This document shows, in pieces, positions 20,527-28,959 of a DNA stretch of 64,000 nt (position 1 is the first letter of the stretch; each line of letters begins with the position of its first letter). Origin of the DNA: Rhodoblastus acidophilus. Its GTDB lineage: Bacteria; Pseudomonadota; Alphaproteobacteria; Rhizobiales; Beijerinckiaceae. A program made the position numbers and the translations under genes. The stretch is taken from positions 868,001-932,000 of the forward strand of contig NZ_FYDG01000001.1 in the NCBI RefSeq assembly GCF_900187365.1, written 5' to 3'. The notes below the pieces were generated by a model. That model searched no databases. It was not told where the DNA came from and saw only the letters and a program-made list of their open reading frames with translations.

Positions 20527-21039
20527 TTAACCGGCGGACGCGATGGTCGCGACAACGCGGCCGTCGCGTCGGACGATGGAGGGCGTGAACCGCCGCGCCA
20601 ACGCCTGCATGGCGGCGTTGTTCGCCAAAAATTCCAGCTCCAGCGTGGAAAAGCCGGCGCGCGCGCCCGCTTCGATCAAACCGCCCATCAGCGCGGCGCC
20701 GAGGCCATGGCGGCGCCAGCCCTTCTCGACGCTGAAGGCGAGTTCGCCGACCTCGGGCCGCGCGGGATCAGCGAGCAACTCGCCCACAGCGCGGATTTCG
20801 CCGCCCTCTTCAAAGCCGAGCGCGATGCGGCCGTCGCTGGCGGCGGCCCCGGCGTGCAGCATGATCATGAATTCGGGCGCGTCGTCGAAAAAGCGAAAGC
20901 GGCGATCCTCGTCGTCCAGCCGCAGCAGATGATCGGCGTAGCGGTCGGCGTCCTGGGGACCCAGTCGAAACAGGCGCGGCGGCTGCGCGCCAGTCTCACG
21001 CGCGATCAAGGGCGGTCCTCCCATGTGGTCATCCGTCAT
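20527..21039 (-). CDS. GNAT-family N-acetyltransferase
   Basis: A 170-residue predicted acyl-CoA N-acetyltransferase. The acetyl-CoA pyrophosphate loop is visible as EKGWRRHGLGAALMGGLIEAGA (R-R-x-G-x-G), followed by FSTLELEFLANNAAMQALARRF, the usual cofactor helix. The substrate is unknown. The start is placed at 21039 (MTDDHMGG); the frame is open to 21111 but that extension is Arg/Cys-rich and no ribosome site is evident for either choice. It is convergent with the B12 receptor gene and divergent from the DUF3365 gene. Confidence 0.78.
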   Translation of the reverse strand: MTDDHMGGPPLIARETGAQPPRLFRLGPQDADRYADHLLRLDDEDRRFRFFDDAPEFMIMLHAGAAASDGRIALGFEEGGEIRAVGELLADPARPEVGELAFSVEKGWRRHGLGAALMGGLIEAGARAGFSTLELEFLANNAAMQALARRFTPSIVRRDGRVVATIASAG

Positions 21040-21228
21040 CGCATAGCCGCCGCGCCGGCGCAAACCGGCGCACAGCAGCGGCTTCCGCGCGCCTGCGGCA
21101 TATTCGCACATTCAAACTTATATAGATAATATTGCTTTCAGGCCAGGGCCACGCTATCACGCTGGAATTGCTCCCGGCTTTCGAGACGCCCGCTGATTTC
21201 GCTCGACCCCGCCCTATTGGAGACGCCC

Positions 21229-21798
21229 ATGTCGCGTTTTGCGTTCACCTCCGCCGCCATTCTGGCTCTGGCTCTTCCCGCCTGCGCCGAAACGGCGCCG
21301 ACGCCCGACAAGGCCAAGGCGGCCGAACTCGTTCAGGCTTACGCGGGCAAACTCAAGGCGGCGCTCGGCTCCGCGCTGGAAACCGGCGGCGCCGAGGGCG
21401 CGCTGGAGGTCTGCGCCAAACAGGCGCCGGTCATCGCCGCCGAACTCTCGCAATCGAGCGGCTGGACGGTGGCGCGCACCAGCCTCAAGCCGCGCAACGC
21501 CGCTTCGGCGCCCGACGATTACGAACGCAAGGCGATGGAGGCGTTCAACGTGCGCATCGCCAAGGGCGAGAAGGCCGCCGATCTCGTCAGCGCCGAAGTG
21601 GTCGAGCAGAACGGCAAGAAGGCGTTCCGCTTCATCAAGGCCATCCCCACCGCCCAGCTCTGCCTGACCTGCCACGGCGAAAATGTCGCGCCCGAACTCA
21701 AGCGGAAGATCGTCGCGCTCTATCCCGAAGACCAGGCCACCGGGTTCAAGGAAGGCGACATGCGCGGCGTCTTCACTTTGACGAAGCCGCTGCCATGA
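21229..21798 (+). CDS. DUF3365 (Tll0287-like) periplasmic c-type haem protein
   Basis: A 189-residue exported protein: signal peptide to about residue 20 (ALALPACA), a helical sensor-like domain (EVCAKQAPVIAAELSQSSGWTVARTSLKPRN, conserved in DUF3365), and one c-type haem motif CLTCH at residues 145-149 near the end. DUF3365 domains occur alone or as sensor modules of signalling proteins and bind haem; redox or gas sensing is a family-level idea, not shown here. GGAG at 21218 supports the ATG at 21229 rather than the TTG at 21217. It overlaps the PCuAC-like gene by ATGA, so the pair is co-translated. Confidence 0.82.
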   Translation: MSRFAFTSAAILALALPACAETAPTPDKAKAAELVQAYAGKLKAALGSALETGGAEGALEVCAKQAPVIAAELSQSSGWTVARTSLKPRNAASAPDDYERKAMEAFNVRIAKGEKAADLVSAEVVEQNGKKAFRFIKAIPTAQLCLTCHGENVAPELKRKIVALYPEDQATGFKEGDMRGVFTLTKPLP

Positions 21799-22229
21799 GC
21801 GCCCGGCTGTTCACCGCGGCCTGTCTGGCGCTGCTGCTGGCGCCGGGCGCCGCGCAAGGGGAAATCCTGCTGGATCATCCCTGGGCGCAGGCGACGCCGC
21901 CCAAGGCTGTGGTCGGTCGCGCCTATGTCGTGATCACCAACAAATCCAACGCCGTGGACCATCTGGTCGGCGTGAAGACCGATGCGGCGCTGTCCACGGA
22001 GATCGCGGGCATCCGCATCCTGCAGGACGTGCCCAATCTGCGGCGGCTCTACAACATCGACATTCCCGCCGGCCGCAGTTTCACCTTTTCGCCGGGCGGC
22101 TATCACATTCTGCTGCGCAATCTGAAAAAGCCGCTCGTCGCCGGCGACAGGATCTCCGGCGAACTGGAGTTCGAAAACGCCGGTGCGGTGCCCGTGGTGT
22201 TCACGGTCGAGGACGGACCGGCGCGCTAA
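21795..22229 (+). CDS. PCuAC-fold periplasmic protein lacking most copper ligands
   Basis: A 144-residue exported protein (signal to about residue 21, AAQG) with the fold signature of PCuAC copper chaperones: DHPWAQATPPKAVVGRAYVVITN, then IPAGRSFTFSPGGYHILLRNLKKPLVAGD. The family's copper motif H-x10-M-x21-H-x-M aligns here with Ala, Leu, His and Leu, so only one ligand remains. It may therefore bind another ligand or act structurally. It is translationally coupled to the upstream haem protein. Its end overlaps the convergent methyltransferase gene end by four bases. Confidence 0.8.
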   Translation: MSARLFTAACLALLLAPGAAQGEILLDHPWAQATPPKAVVGRAYVVITNKSNAVDHLVGVKTDAALSTEIAGIRILQDVPNLRRLYNIDIPAGRSFTFSPGGYHILLRNLKKPLVAGDRISGELEFENAGAVPVVFTVEDGPAR

Positions 22230-23251
22230 CAGCCGGAGCGCGCCACGATCACCGCCTCCTGCCCCTCGGCGAAGCGGAAAATCTCCGTCGTCATGCCGGC
22301 GGCCTTGAACGCCGCCGCAATCTCCGTCGCCTGCAAAAGGTGATTGCCCTGCACATGCTCGGACAGGTTCTGGAAGGCGAAGCCTTGCCGCGCCGGCGTG
22401 CGCAACAGGGCGCGATCCTCGGGCCAGTCCGGCTCCCAGATCGCGACGGCGCCGCCGGGTTTGAGGGCGTCGCGCAATTTGGCCATAAACTCTTGGGGAC
22501 CGGCCTCCCAGACATGATGCAGCGCGCGGTTCATGACGATGAGATCGGCCTTTTCCTCCAGCTTCGCGTCATGCAGGTCGCCATGGGCGAAGCGAAGACG
22601 GTCGCTCATTCCGGCTTTTTCCGCCAGCGCGCGGGCCTGCGCGATATTGCCGTCGAACCCGTCGAAGCCGAGGCCGCGCAGCAAAGGCCGGTCCCGCAGC
22701 AGCGCGCGAAGACACCAGCCGTTGCCGCAGCCGAGATCGACCACAAGACCGCCGCGCGCCGCGATTTCGGCGACGACCGGCAGGCTGGGCGCGATGGTCT
22801 GGCTGAACAGGCGGGTGAACGACGCCTCCAGCATGGCGCCGAACAGCGGCCCCAGCGTCGGACGCTCGAACATCACCTGTTCGCCGGGCCGCGCGCCGGT
22901 GCGCATGAAATCCGCCGCGCGCTCGGCCATGTGCATTGACATCATCGCCTGCCCCGCCACCGGCATCAGCGTGCCCTCGATTTCGGGGTCGAGCGCGGCG
23001 CCCATTTCGGACAGGCCGAACAGATCGCCTTCGGCCTCCAGCAGGCCGAAGGCGTAGGCGCCGTCGCACCAGCGCCGGACATAGCCGGCGTCCATGCCCG
23101 CCGTCTGCGCCAGATCGTCGGCCGAGGCGGCGTCGAGCCGGCGCAGCGCGGCGAACAGGCCGTTGACCACGCCGATATAGCCGAGGCCCAGCGTTTGCGC
23201 GCCGCGCGCCATGGCGCGGAACTGCGCCTTCAGCTCGTCCTTGCCGGTCAT
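22226..23251 (-). CDS. Class I SAM-dependent methyltransferase with N-terminal winged-helix dimerisation domain
   Basis: The 341 residues resemble the two-domain O-methyltransferase layout: an N-terminal helical/winged-helix region (about 1-100, GYIGVVNGLFAALRRLDAASADDLAQTAGMDAGYVRRWCDGAYAFGLL) and a Rossmann domain with motif I VVDLGCGNGWCLRALL near 172, HGDLHD, and MNRALHHVWE. The substrate is unknown. It follows two rhodanese genes and an ArsR gene on the same strand with only one base between it and the preceding stop, so it is probably the last gene of that operon. Confidence 0.82.
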   Translation of the reverse strand: MTGKDELKAQFRAMARGAQTLGLGYIGVVNGLFAALRRLDAASADDLAQTAGMDAGYVRRWCDGAYAFGLLEAEGDLFGLSEMGAALDPEIEGTLMPVAGQAMMSMHMAERAADFMRTGARPGEQVMFERPTLGPLFGAMLEASFTRLFSQTIAPSLPVVAEIAARGGLVVDLGCGNGWCLRALLRDRPLLRGLGFDGFDGNIAQARALAEKAGMSDRLRFAHGDLHDAKLEEKADLIVMNRALHHVWEAGPQEFMAKLRDALKPGGAVAIWEPDWPEDRALLRTPARQGFAFQNLSEHVQGNHLLQATEIAAAFKAAGMTTEIFRFAEGQEAVIVARSGC

Positions 23252-23252
23252 G

Positions 23253-23600
23253 TCAGCGGACGACCGGATAGTCGTAGCGCGCCCAGTTCATCAGGCCGCC
23301 GCCGAGATGGCCCTCGACGATCAAGCCCATGTCGCGGGCGCGGCGCAGAGCGGTTTTGGAGCGCATGCCGGAGGCGCAATAAAACACCAGCGGCTTGTCC
23401 TTCGGCAGGCCCGCCGCCGCCTGCTCGAAGCGCGACAGCGGCGCATGGACGGCGCCGGGAATGCGCCCGCCAGCCCATTCCCTGTCCTCGCGGACATCGA
23501 CCAGCAGACAGGCCGAATCCTTCTCGCGCAACAGGTCGCGCAATTCGCCGGGGTTGAACGTCTTGACGTCGCCCCCGCCGCCGAACAGCCATCCGAACAT
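23253..23600 (-). CDS. Rhodanese-domain protein
   Basis: A 115-residue single-domain sulfurtransferase. The active-site loop is YCASGMRS, with the catalytic Cys carrying persulfide; LLVDVREDREWAGGRIPGAVHAPL is the standard N-terminal block. A short Gly-rich N-terminus (MFGWLFGGGGDV) precedes it. It is the third gene of the ArsR operon, 18 bases after the other rhodanese, and is consistent with handling of sulfane sulfur under a persulfide-responsive repressor. Confidence 0.9.
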   Translation of the reverse strand: MFGWLFGGGGDVKTFNPGELRDLLREKDSACLLVDVREDREWAGGRIPGAVHAPLSRFEQAAAGLPKDKPLVFYCASGMRSKTALRRARDMGLIVEGHLGGGLMNWARYDYPVVR

Positions 23601-23618
23601 CGGTCCTTCTCCTTCAGG

Positions 23619-23975
23619 TCAAGCGGTCAGCGGGCCGCCGGCCGCTTTCCAGGCCGTAATGCCGCCCGTGAGGTTGAGCACGTCGGCATAGCCCATGTCG
23701 GCGAGGGTTTTCGCCGCCAGCGCCGACCGGCCGCCGCTGGCGCAATAGACCACCACGCGCGCGGCCTTGGCCAGTTCGGGCTTATGCATCGGGCTTTCCG
23801 GATCGGCGAAAAATTCGAGAAAGCCGCGCGGGGCGGGAAAGGCGCCGGGGATCGCGCCCGTGGCGACTTCGCCGCCCTCGCGTACATCGACGAACAGAAC
23901 GGCGGGATCGCCCACCAGCGGCAGGGCGTCAGCCGCGGAGATCGTCGCGACCTCGGCGTTGGCTTCCGCCACCAT
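23619..23975 (-). CDS. Rhodanese-domain protein
   Basis: A second single-domain rhodanese with active-site loop YCASGGRS, after FVDVREGGEVATGAIPGAFPAPRG. The start is placed at 23975 (MVAEANAEV), four bases after the ArsR stop with AAAGG upstream. An ATG at 24026 is also in frame and would overlap the ArsR gene by 47 bases. It is about 118 residues from the chosen start. The loop differs from the neighbouring rhodanese in one position (Gly for Met). Confidence 0.88.
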   Translation of the reverse strand: MVAEANAEVATISAADALPLVGDPAVLFVDVREGGEVATGAIPGAFPAPRGFLEFFADPESPMHKPELAKAARVVVYCASGGRSALAAKTLADMGYADVLNLTGGITAWKAAGGPLTA

Positions 23976-23979
23976 CTGC

Positions 23980-24330
23980 TTAAAACCTTTCTTGAGCGGG
24001 GGGGTCAGGGTCACACATGCCTCCATGGTTGGGTTGCGAGGGACAGAAGCAATCGGCCAGCGCCTCGATGAACCGGCTGACCGTGTCGTCGGCGAGGCGG
24101 TAGATCACCGCCTGATGGCGCCGGCGCGCCACCACCAGATGGTCACGCCGCAGGTTGGCGAGCTGCTGCGACGCCGACACGACAGGAACGCCTGCCGCTT
24201 CGGCCAGTTCGCCGACCGAGCGTTCGGCGTGCTTCAGGGCGCACAGCAGGCGCAACCGGGTCGGATTGGCGAAGCTTTTCACAAATTCGCTCGCCGCCTC
24301 GACCGGGAATGTGTTGCGCTTGACAGCCAT
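23980..24330 (-). CDS. ArsR-family repressor, BigR/SqrR-like (probable persulfide sensor)
   Basis: A 116-residue winged-helix repressor. The recognition region is VGELAEAAGVPVVSASQQLANLRRDHLVVARRRHQAVIYRLAD. Cys30 (RLRLLCALKH) and Cys94/Cys96 (ADCFCPSQ) sit where BigR, YgaV and SqrR keep the two cysteines that form a tetrasulfide bridge with reactive sulfur; Cys106 is extra. It lacks an ArsR-type CxC metal site in the DNA-binding helix. It is first in an operon with two rhodaneses, which matches the known BigR/SqrR context, and is divergent from an RND pump; a matching operator lies at 24341-24356. Sulfur sensing is inferred, not shown. Confidence 0.82.
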   Translation of the reverse strand: MAVKRNTFPVEAASEFVKSFANPTRLRLLCALKHAERSVGELAEAAGVPVVSASQQLANLRRDHLVVARRRHQAVIYRLADDTVSRFIEALADCFCPSQPNHGGMCDPDPPAQERF

Positions 24331-24340
24331 TAGCTATTAA

Positions 24341-24356
24341 TTTCATATATACGAAT
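24341..24356. promoter_or_regulatory. Candidate operator TTTC-N8-GAAT in the ArsR/RND intergenic region
   Basis: TTTC-ATATATAC-GAAT differs by one base from the ATTC-N8-GAAT element reported for SqrR. It is in the only AT-rich DNA of the locus, 10 bases upstream of the ArsR ATG and 34 bases upstream of the RND adaptor ATG, so one site could control both directions. Confidence 0.55.
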
Positions 24357-24389
24357 ATTTGTAAAGCCTGGACCCCAAAGGGACCCGCC

Positions 24390-25370
24390 ATGACCCAACT
24401 CGGCTCGCCCAAAATCTGCTGGCTGCCCCTGCTGCTGATCTCCGCCCTGCCCGCCGGCGCCGGGGAGTTCACGGTGGCGGAGCAACAGGTCGCGAATATG
24501 AAAGCGATCTTCGGCCAGGCTGAGAGCCGCGAGATCGCGCCCGCGCGCACGCGCATCGGCGGAACCATCGTCAAGCGCTTCGTGGACGAGGGCGCGCAGG
24601 TCAAGGCGGGCGACGTCATCGCCGTGGTGGCCGACCAGAAGCTGGCGCTGCAGGCTCAATCGCTCGACGGGCAAATCAGCGCGCTGATCTCGCAGGTGGA
24701 CAACGCCAATGTCGCGCTGCAACGCGCCGAGGATCTGATGAAAAAGGGTTTCGCCACCAAGGCGGCCTATGATCAGGCCAAGACCAACGCCGACGTGCTG
24801 GCGCACCAACTCGAGTCCATGAAGGCGCAGCGCGCCGTGATCGCGCAGCAGACCCGCGAGGGCGAGGTTTTGGCGCCCAAGGACGGGCGGCTGCTGACCA
24901 TCGGCGTCGTGCCCGGCGCCGTGGTCCAGCCCGGCGAGCCGATCGCGCGCGTCGCTTCGGGCGCGCTTTATCTGCGGCTATCCCTGCCCGAGCGTCACGC
25001 GCCGCTGCTGCAACTGGGCGCGCCGGTGACGGTGGCGCCGCGCGTCGCCGGCGGGCCGTCGCGCGAGGGCAAGATCGTGCGCATCTATCCCGAACTCGAC
25101 AATGGCCGCGTCATCGCCGACGCGGAAGTCGAGAACATCGACAATTATTTCGTGGGCGAGCGCGTGCGCATCTATGCCCCGGTCGGCGAGCGCAAGGCGA
25201 TGATCGCGCCGCGCGACGCCGTGACCACGCGCTCCGGCGTCGATTATGTGAAGCTCGCCCGCGCCGAGGGGCCGCTCGACGTCGCCGTGGTGTTCACGGA
25301 CACCGCCGATCCCGGAAAAATCGAAATCCTTTCCGGCCTGAAGGCTGGAGACCGGATCGTGACACCATGA
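24390..25370 (+). CDS. RND efflux periplasmic adaptor (membrane-fusion protein)
   Basis: A 326-residue HlyD/AcrA-type adaptor joining an inner-membrane RND pump to an outer-membrane channel. It has a signal peptide to about residue 24 (no lipobox), a barrel/lipoyl half (RIGGTIVKRFVDEGAQVKAGDVIAVV), a coiled-coil hairpin (about residues 85-150), the second lipoyl half (VLAPKDGRLLTIGVVPGAVVQPGEPIARV) and a beta-barrel. It ends in an ATGA overlap with the RND permease gene. No outer-membrane factor gene is adjacent. Its promoter is shared with the ArsR repressor. Confidence 0.9.
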   Translation: MTQLGSPKICWLPLLLISALPAGAGEFTVAEQQVANMKAIFGQAESREIAPARTRIGGTIVKRFVDEGAQVKAGDVIAVVADQKLALQAQSLDGQISALISQVDNANVALQRAEDLMKKGFATKAAYDQAKTNADVLAHQLESMKAQRAVIAQQTREGEVLAPKDGRLLTIGVVPGAVVQPGEPIARVASGALYLRLSLPERHAPLLQLGAPVTVAPRVAGGPSREGKIVRIYPELDNGRVIADAEVENIDNYFVGERVRIYAPVGERKAMIAPRDAVTTRSGVDYVKLARAEGPLDVAVVFTDTADPGKIEILSGLKAGDRIVTP

Positions 25371-28300
25371 CCGACAAGAAACTCGGCCTCGCCGGCGCCC
25401 TCACCCAAACTTTCATCGCCTCGCCGCTGACGCCGCTGCTGCTGATCGCCGCGCTGGCGCTCGGCCTGCTCGCGCTGTTCACCCTGCCGCGCGAGGAGGA
25501 GCCGCAGATTTCCGTGCCGATGGTGGACATTATGGTGCAGGCCAATGGCCTGCGCGCGGAAGACGCGGTCAAGCTGGTGACGGAGCCGCTCGAAACCATC
25601 GTCAAGGGCATCAACGCGGTCGAGCACGTCTATTCCAAGACCTATGACGACCGCGCCGTGATCACCGCGCGCTTCGTGGTCGGCACCTCCACCGACGCCG
25701 CCATTTTGCGCGTGCATGAAAAAATCCGCGCCAATATGGACCGCATCCCGGCCGGCGTGCCGGAGCCGCTGATCGTCGGGCGCGGCATTGACGATGTCGC
25801 CATCGTCACGCTGACGCTGACGCCGAAGCCGGAGGCCGCGAGCCGCTGGACCGCCGGGGCGCTGACCGATGTCGCGCGCGAATTGCGCACCGAGCTGGCC
25901 AAGCTGGAGGATGTCGGGCTCACCTATCTCGTCGGAGATCAGGCGCAGGAATTCCGCATCGAGCCCGACCCCGCCGGACTCGCGCGCTATGGCGTGACGC
26001 TGCAGCAACTTGCCGCCAAGGCGCAAGGCGCCAACAGCGCCTTGCAGATCGGCCGGGTGCGCGACGCCGGCCTGCAGGTGGAGACGCTGGCGGGACGTAC
26101 GTTGCAGACCTTGCCGGAGATCGGCAATCTGCTGATCACCACCCGCGACGGCCGCCCGGTCTATCTGCGCGATGTCGCCAAGGTGGTGTTCGTCGACCAG
26201 CCCAACGAAACGCGCGTCGCGCATTTTTCACGCGAAGCCGACGGATCGCTGCAAGCCGCGCCCGCCGTGACCATCGCGCTGGCCAAGCGCGCCGGCGCCA
26301 ACGCCGTGGTGATTTCCGAACGCATCGTCGAACAGCTCGAACATTTGAAGGGCGCCGCCGTTCCCGGCGACATCGAGGTCAAGGTCACCCGCAATTACGG
26401 CGAGACGGCCAGCGAAAAGGCCAACGAGCTGCTGTTCCACCTCGGCCTCGCCACCGTCTCCATCGTGCTGCTGGTGGCTTTTGCGATTGGATGGCGCGAG
26501 GCTTTGGTGGTGGCCGTGGTGATTCCCACCACCATCCTTCTCACCTTGTTCGCGGCGCGGATCATGGGCTACACGCTCAACCGCGTCAGCCTGTTCGCGC
26601 TGATCTTTTCCATCGGCATCCTGGTGGACGACGCCATTGTCGTCATCGAGAATATTTCGCGGCATTGGGCGATGCGCGACGGACGCTCGCGCGTGCAAGC
26701 CGCCATCGACGGCGTGCGCGAGGTCGGCAATCCGACTATCGTGGCCACGCTCACTGTGGTCGCGGCGCTGCTGCCCATGCTGTTCGTCTCCGGGCTGATG
26801 GGGCCGTATATGGCGCCGATCCCGACCAACGCTTCCGCCGCGATGATCTTCTCCTTCTTCGCCGCCGTGATCATCACGCCCTGGCTGATGCTGAAGATCG
26901 CCGGGCGGGCGCCGCTGCACGCCGGCGAGGCGGCCGGCGGCGGCCGGATGGGCGCGTTTTATCGGCGCGTCGCCGAACCCGTGCTGCGCAGCCGCAAGTC
27001 GGCGAAGAAATTCCTGACGCTGGTCGGGCTCGCCACCCTCGCCTCGCTCAGCCTGTTCTATTTCAAGCTGGTGACGGTCAAACTGCTGCCGTTCGACAAC
27101 AAGCCGGAGCTGGCTTTGGTCGTCGACCTGCCGGTGGGGACGTCGGTCGAGGAAACCAACCGCGTGCTGGCCGACGCCGTGCAGCGCCTGAAGTTCGTGC
27201 CGGAAATCCAATCGTTTGAGACCTATGCCGGAACGGCGGCGCCGTTCAACTTCAACGGTCTGGTGCGGCATTACTATCTGCGCGCAACGCCGGAAACCGG
27301 CGACGCGCAGATCAACCTGTCGCCCAAGGACAAGCGCAAGCGCGCCAGCCACGAGATCGCGCTGGACGTCCGCACGCGGCTCAAGGGCCTGGCCATGCCC
27401 GCGCATGGCTCGCTCAAGGTGGTCGAGCCGCCGCCGGGTCCGCCGGTTCTGTCCACGCTGCTGGCGGAGGTCTATGGCCCGGACGCCGCCACCCGCCGCG
27501 CCGTCGCGTCCAAAGTGCGGCAAGCGTTCGAAGCCTCGGATTTCATCGTCGACGTCGATGATTCCTTCGGGGTGCAGGCGCCGCGCAAACGCATCGAAAT
27601 CGACCAGGACTCGCTGGAGTTTTTCGGCGTGCAGCAGAGCGACGTGTTCGACACCTTGCGCCGACTCTATGGCGGCGATGTCGTCGGCTATTCGCATCGC
27701 GGCGGCCGGCAGCCGCTGCCGATCCGGCTGGCGCTCGCAAAAAACCAGCGCGAGCTGAACGAGCTGGCGCTGACCACGCCGGTTCCGGCCAACACCCTGC
27801 CCGGCAGCCGCTCCATCGTCGAACTCGGCGACGTCACCCGCGTGACGACGGAGCTGTCCTCCTTCCCGATCTTCCGCCACAACGGCCGCGCGACGGAAAT
27901 GGTGCAGGCGGAGCTGGCCGGCGCCTATGAGGCGCCGCTCTACGGCCAGCTCGCCGTGGACGCCACGCTGGACAAAATGGACTGGCCGGAGGGAACGCCC
28001 AAGCCGGAGATCATCCTGCACGGCCAGCCGCTCGACGAGAGCAAGCCGAGCCTGCTGTGGGACGGCGAATGGGAGGTGACCTGGGTGACGTTCCGCGACA
28101 TGGGCGCGGCTTTCCTGGCGGCGCTGGTCGGCATCTACATTCTGGTGGTGGCGCAGTTCAGAAGCTTCAAGCTGCCGCTGGTGATCCTGACGCCGGTGCC
28201 GCTCACCTTTATCGGCATCCTATTCGGGCACTGGCTGTTCCACGCCGCTTTTACGGCGACGTCGATGATTGGTTTCATCGCGCTCGCCGGGATCATCGTG

Positions 28301-28579
28301 CGCAATTCCATCCTGCTGGTGGATTTCGTGCGCCACGGCGACGCCTCGCAGGGGCTGAAGGCGCTGTTGCTGGAGGCCGGGGCGATCCGCTTCAAGCCAA
28401 TCCTTTTGACGGCGCTGGCGGCGATGATCGGGGCGGTCACGATTCTGAGCGACCCGATCTTCCAGGGGCTGGCGCTGTCGCTGCTTTTCGGCCTCGCCTC
28501 CTCCACCGCGCTGACCGTGCTTGTGATTCCGGCCATCTATGTCGTGCTGCGCGGCGGGCCCAAATACGACGCAGCGTGA
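25367..28579 (+). CDS. RND efflux permease (AcrB/AcrD/AcrF family)
   Basis: A 1070-residue proton-driven inner-membrane transporter with 12 predicted membrane segments and two large periplasmic loops. The proton-relay Asp pair is in GILVDDAIVVIEN near residue 418; the second half repeats the layout (GFIALAGIIVRNSILLVDF). It lacks Met/His-rich metal-efflux signatures, so organic substrates are more likely, but the ArsR/rhodanese context makes a sulfur-related or oxidised-thiol substrate conceivable. It overlaps the adaptor gene by four bases. Confidence 0.93.
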   Translation: MTDKKLGLAGALTQTFIASPLTPLLLIAALALGLLALFTLPREEEPQISVPMVDIMVQANGLRAEDAVKLVTEPLETIVKGINAVEHVYSKTYDDRAVITARFVVGTSTDAAILRVHEKIRANMDRIPAGVPEPLIVGRGIDDVAIVTLTLTPKPEAASRWTAGALTDVARELRTELAKLEDVGLTYLVGDQAQEFRIEPDPAGLARYGVTLQQLAAKAQGANSALQIGRVRDAGLQVETLAGRTLQTLPEIGNLLITTRDGRPVYLRDVAKVVFVDQPNETRVAHFSREADGSLQAAPAVTIALAKRAGANAVVISERIVEQLEHLKGAAVPGDIEVKVTRNYGETASEKANELLFHLGLATVSIVLLVAFAIGWREALVVAVVIPTTILLTLFAARIMGYTLNRVSLFALIFSIGILVDDAIVVIENISRHWAMRDGRSRVQAAIDGVREVGNPTIVATLTVVAALLPMLFVSGLMGPYMAPIPTNASAAMIFSFFAAVIITPWLMLKIAGRAPLHAGEAAGGGRMGAFYRRVAEPVLRSRKSAKKFLTLVGLATLASLSLFYFKLVTVKLLPFDNKPELALVVDLPVGTSVEETNRVLADAVQRLKFVPEIQSFETYAGTAAPFNFNGLVRHYYLRATPETGDAQINLSPKDKRKRASHEIALDVRTRLKGLAMPAHGSLKVVEPPPGPPVLSTLLAEVYGPDAATRRAVASKVRQAFEASDFIVDVDDSFGVQAPRKRIEIDQDSLEFFGVQQSDVFDTLRRLYGGDVVGYSHRGGRQPLPIRLALAKNQRELNELALTTPVPANTLPGSRSIVELGDVTRVTTELSSFPIFRHNGRATEMVQAELAGAYEAPLYGQLAVDATLDKMDWPEGTPKPEIILHGQPLDESKPSLLWDGEWEVTWVTFRDMGAAFLAALVGIYILVVAQFRSFKLPLVILTPVPLTFIGILFGHWLFHAAFTATSMIGFIALAGIIVRNSILLVDFVRHGDASQGLKALLLEAGAIRFKPILLTALAAMIGAVTILSDPIFQGLALSLLFGLASSTALTVLVIPAIYVVLRGGPKYDAA

Positions 28580-28581
28580 CG

Positions 28582-28959
28582 TCAGGCGCCGCTGACGTCG
28601 CGGGCGAACGACAGGGCGGCGAACAAGGCCGCCAGCGCGCCGACGACATGGACCGCCAGCAGCAGATTGGCGAGCTGCGGGCGGCGCTTGCCGATCAGCG
28701 CGCTGACAAGGCCGGCCACCACCGCCGCGCCGAACAATTCCAGCGACAGAAGCGCGATCCCGCGCGCCGGCGCGTCCGCCGGCAGGTCGGAAAGCCTTAT
28801 ATTGGCGCCGAGCGTCTCGATCCCGGCGAGGCCGGCCACCGCATGGAATCCGATCACCGTCAGGTTGCGCGCCTTCAGGAACCACAGCGTCAGGGCGTAG
28901 CCGCCCAGACCCGCCGCCACCAATTGAACAAAAACCATCGCCAGGATTTGAGACGTCAT
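28582..28959 (-). CDS. Small integral membrane protein, unknown function
   Basis: 125 residues with about four hydrophobic segments (QILAMVFVQLVAAGLGGYALTLWFL, VIGFHAVAGLAGI, a central ALLSLELFGAAVVAGLVSALI, and LLLAVHVVGALAALFAALSF). No family recognised. The start at 28959 follows GGGAGG; the frame extends to 29091 but without a ribosome site. It is convergent with the RND permease gene (two bases apart). Confidence 0.65.
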   Translation of the reverse strand: MTSQILAMVFVQLVAAGLGGYALTLWFLKARNLTVIGFHAVAGLAGIETLGANIRLSDLPADAPARGIALLSLELFGAAVVAGLVSALIGKRRPQLANLLLAVHVVGALAALFAALSFARDVSGA

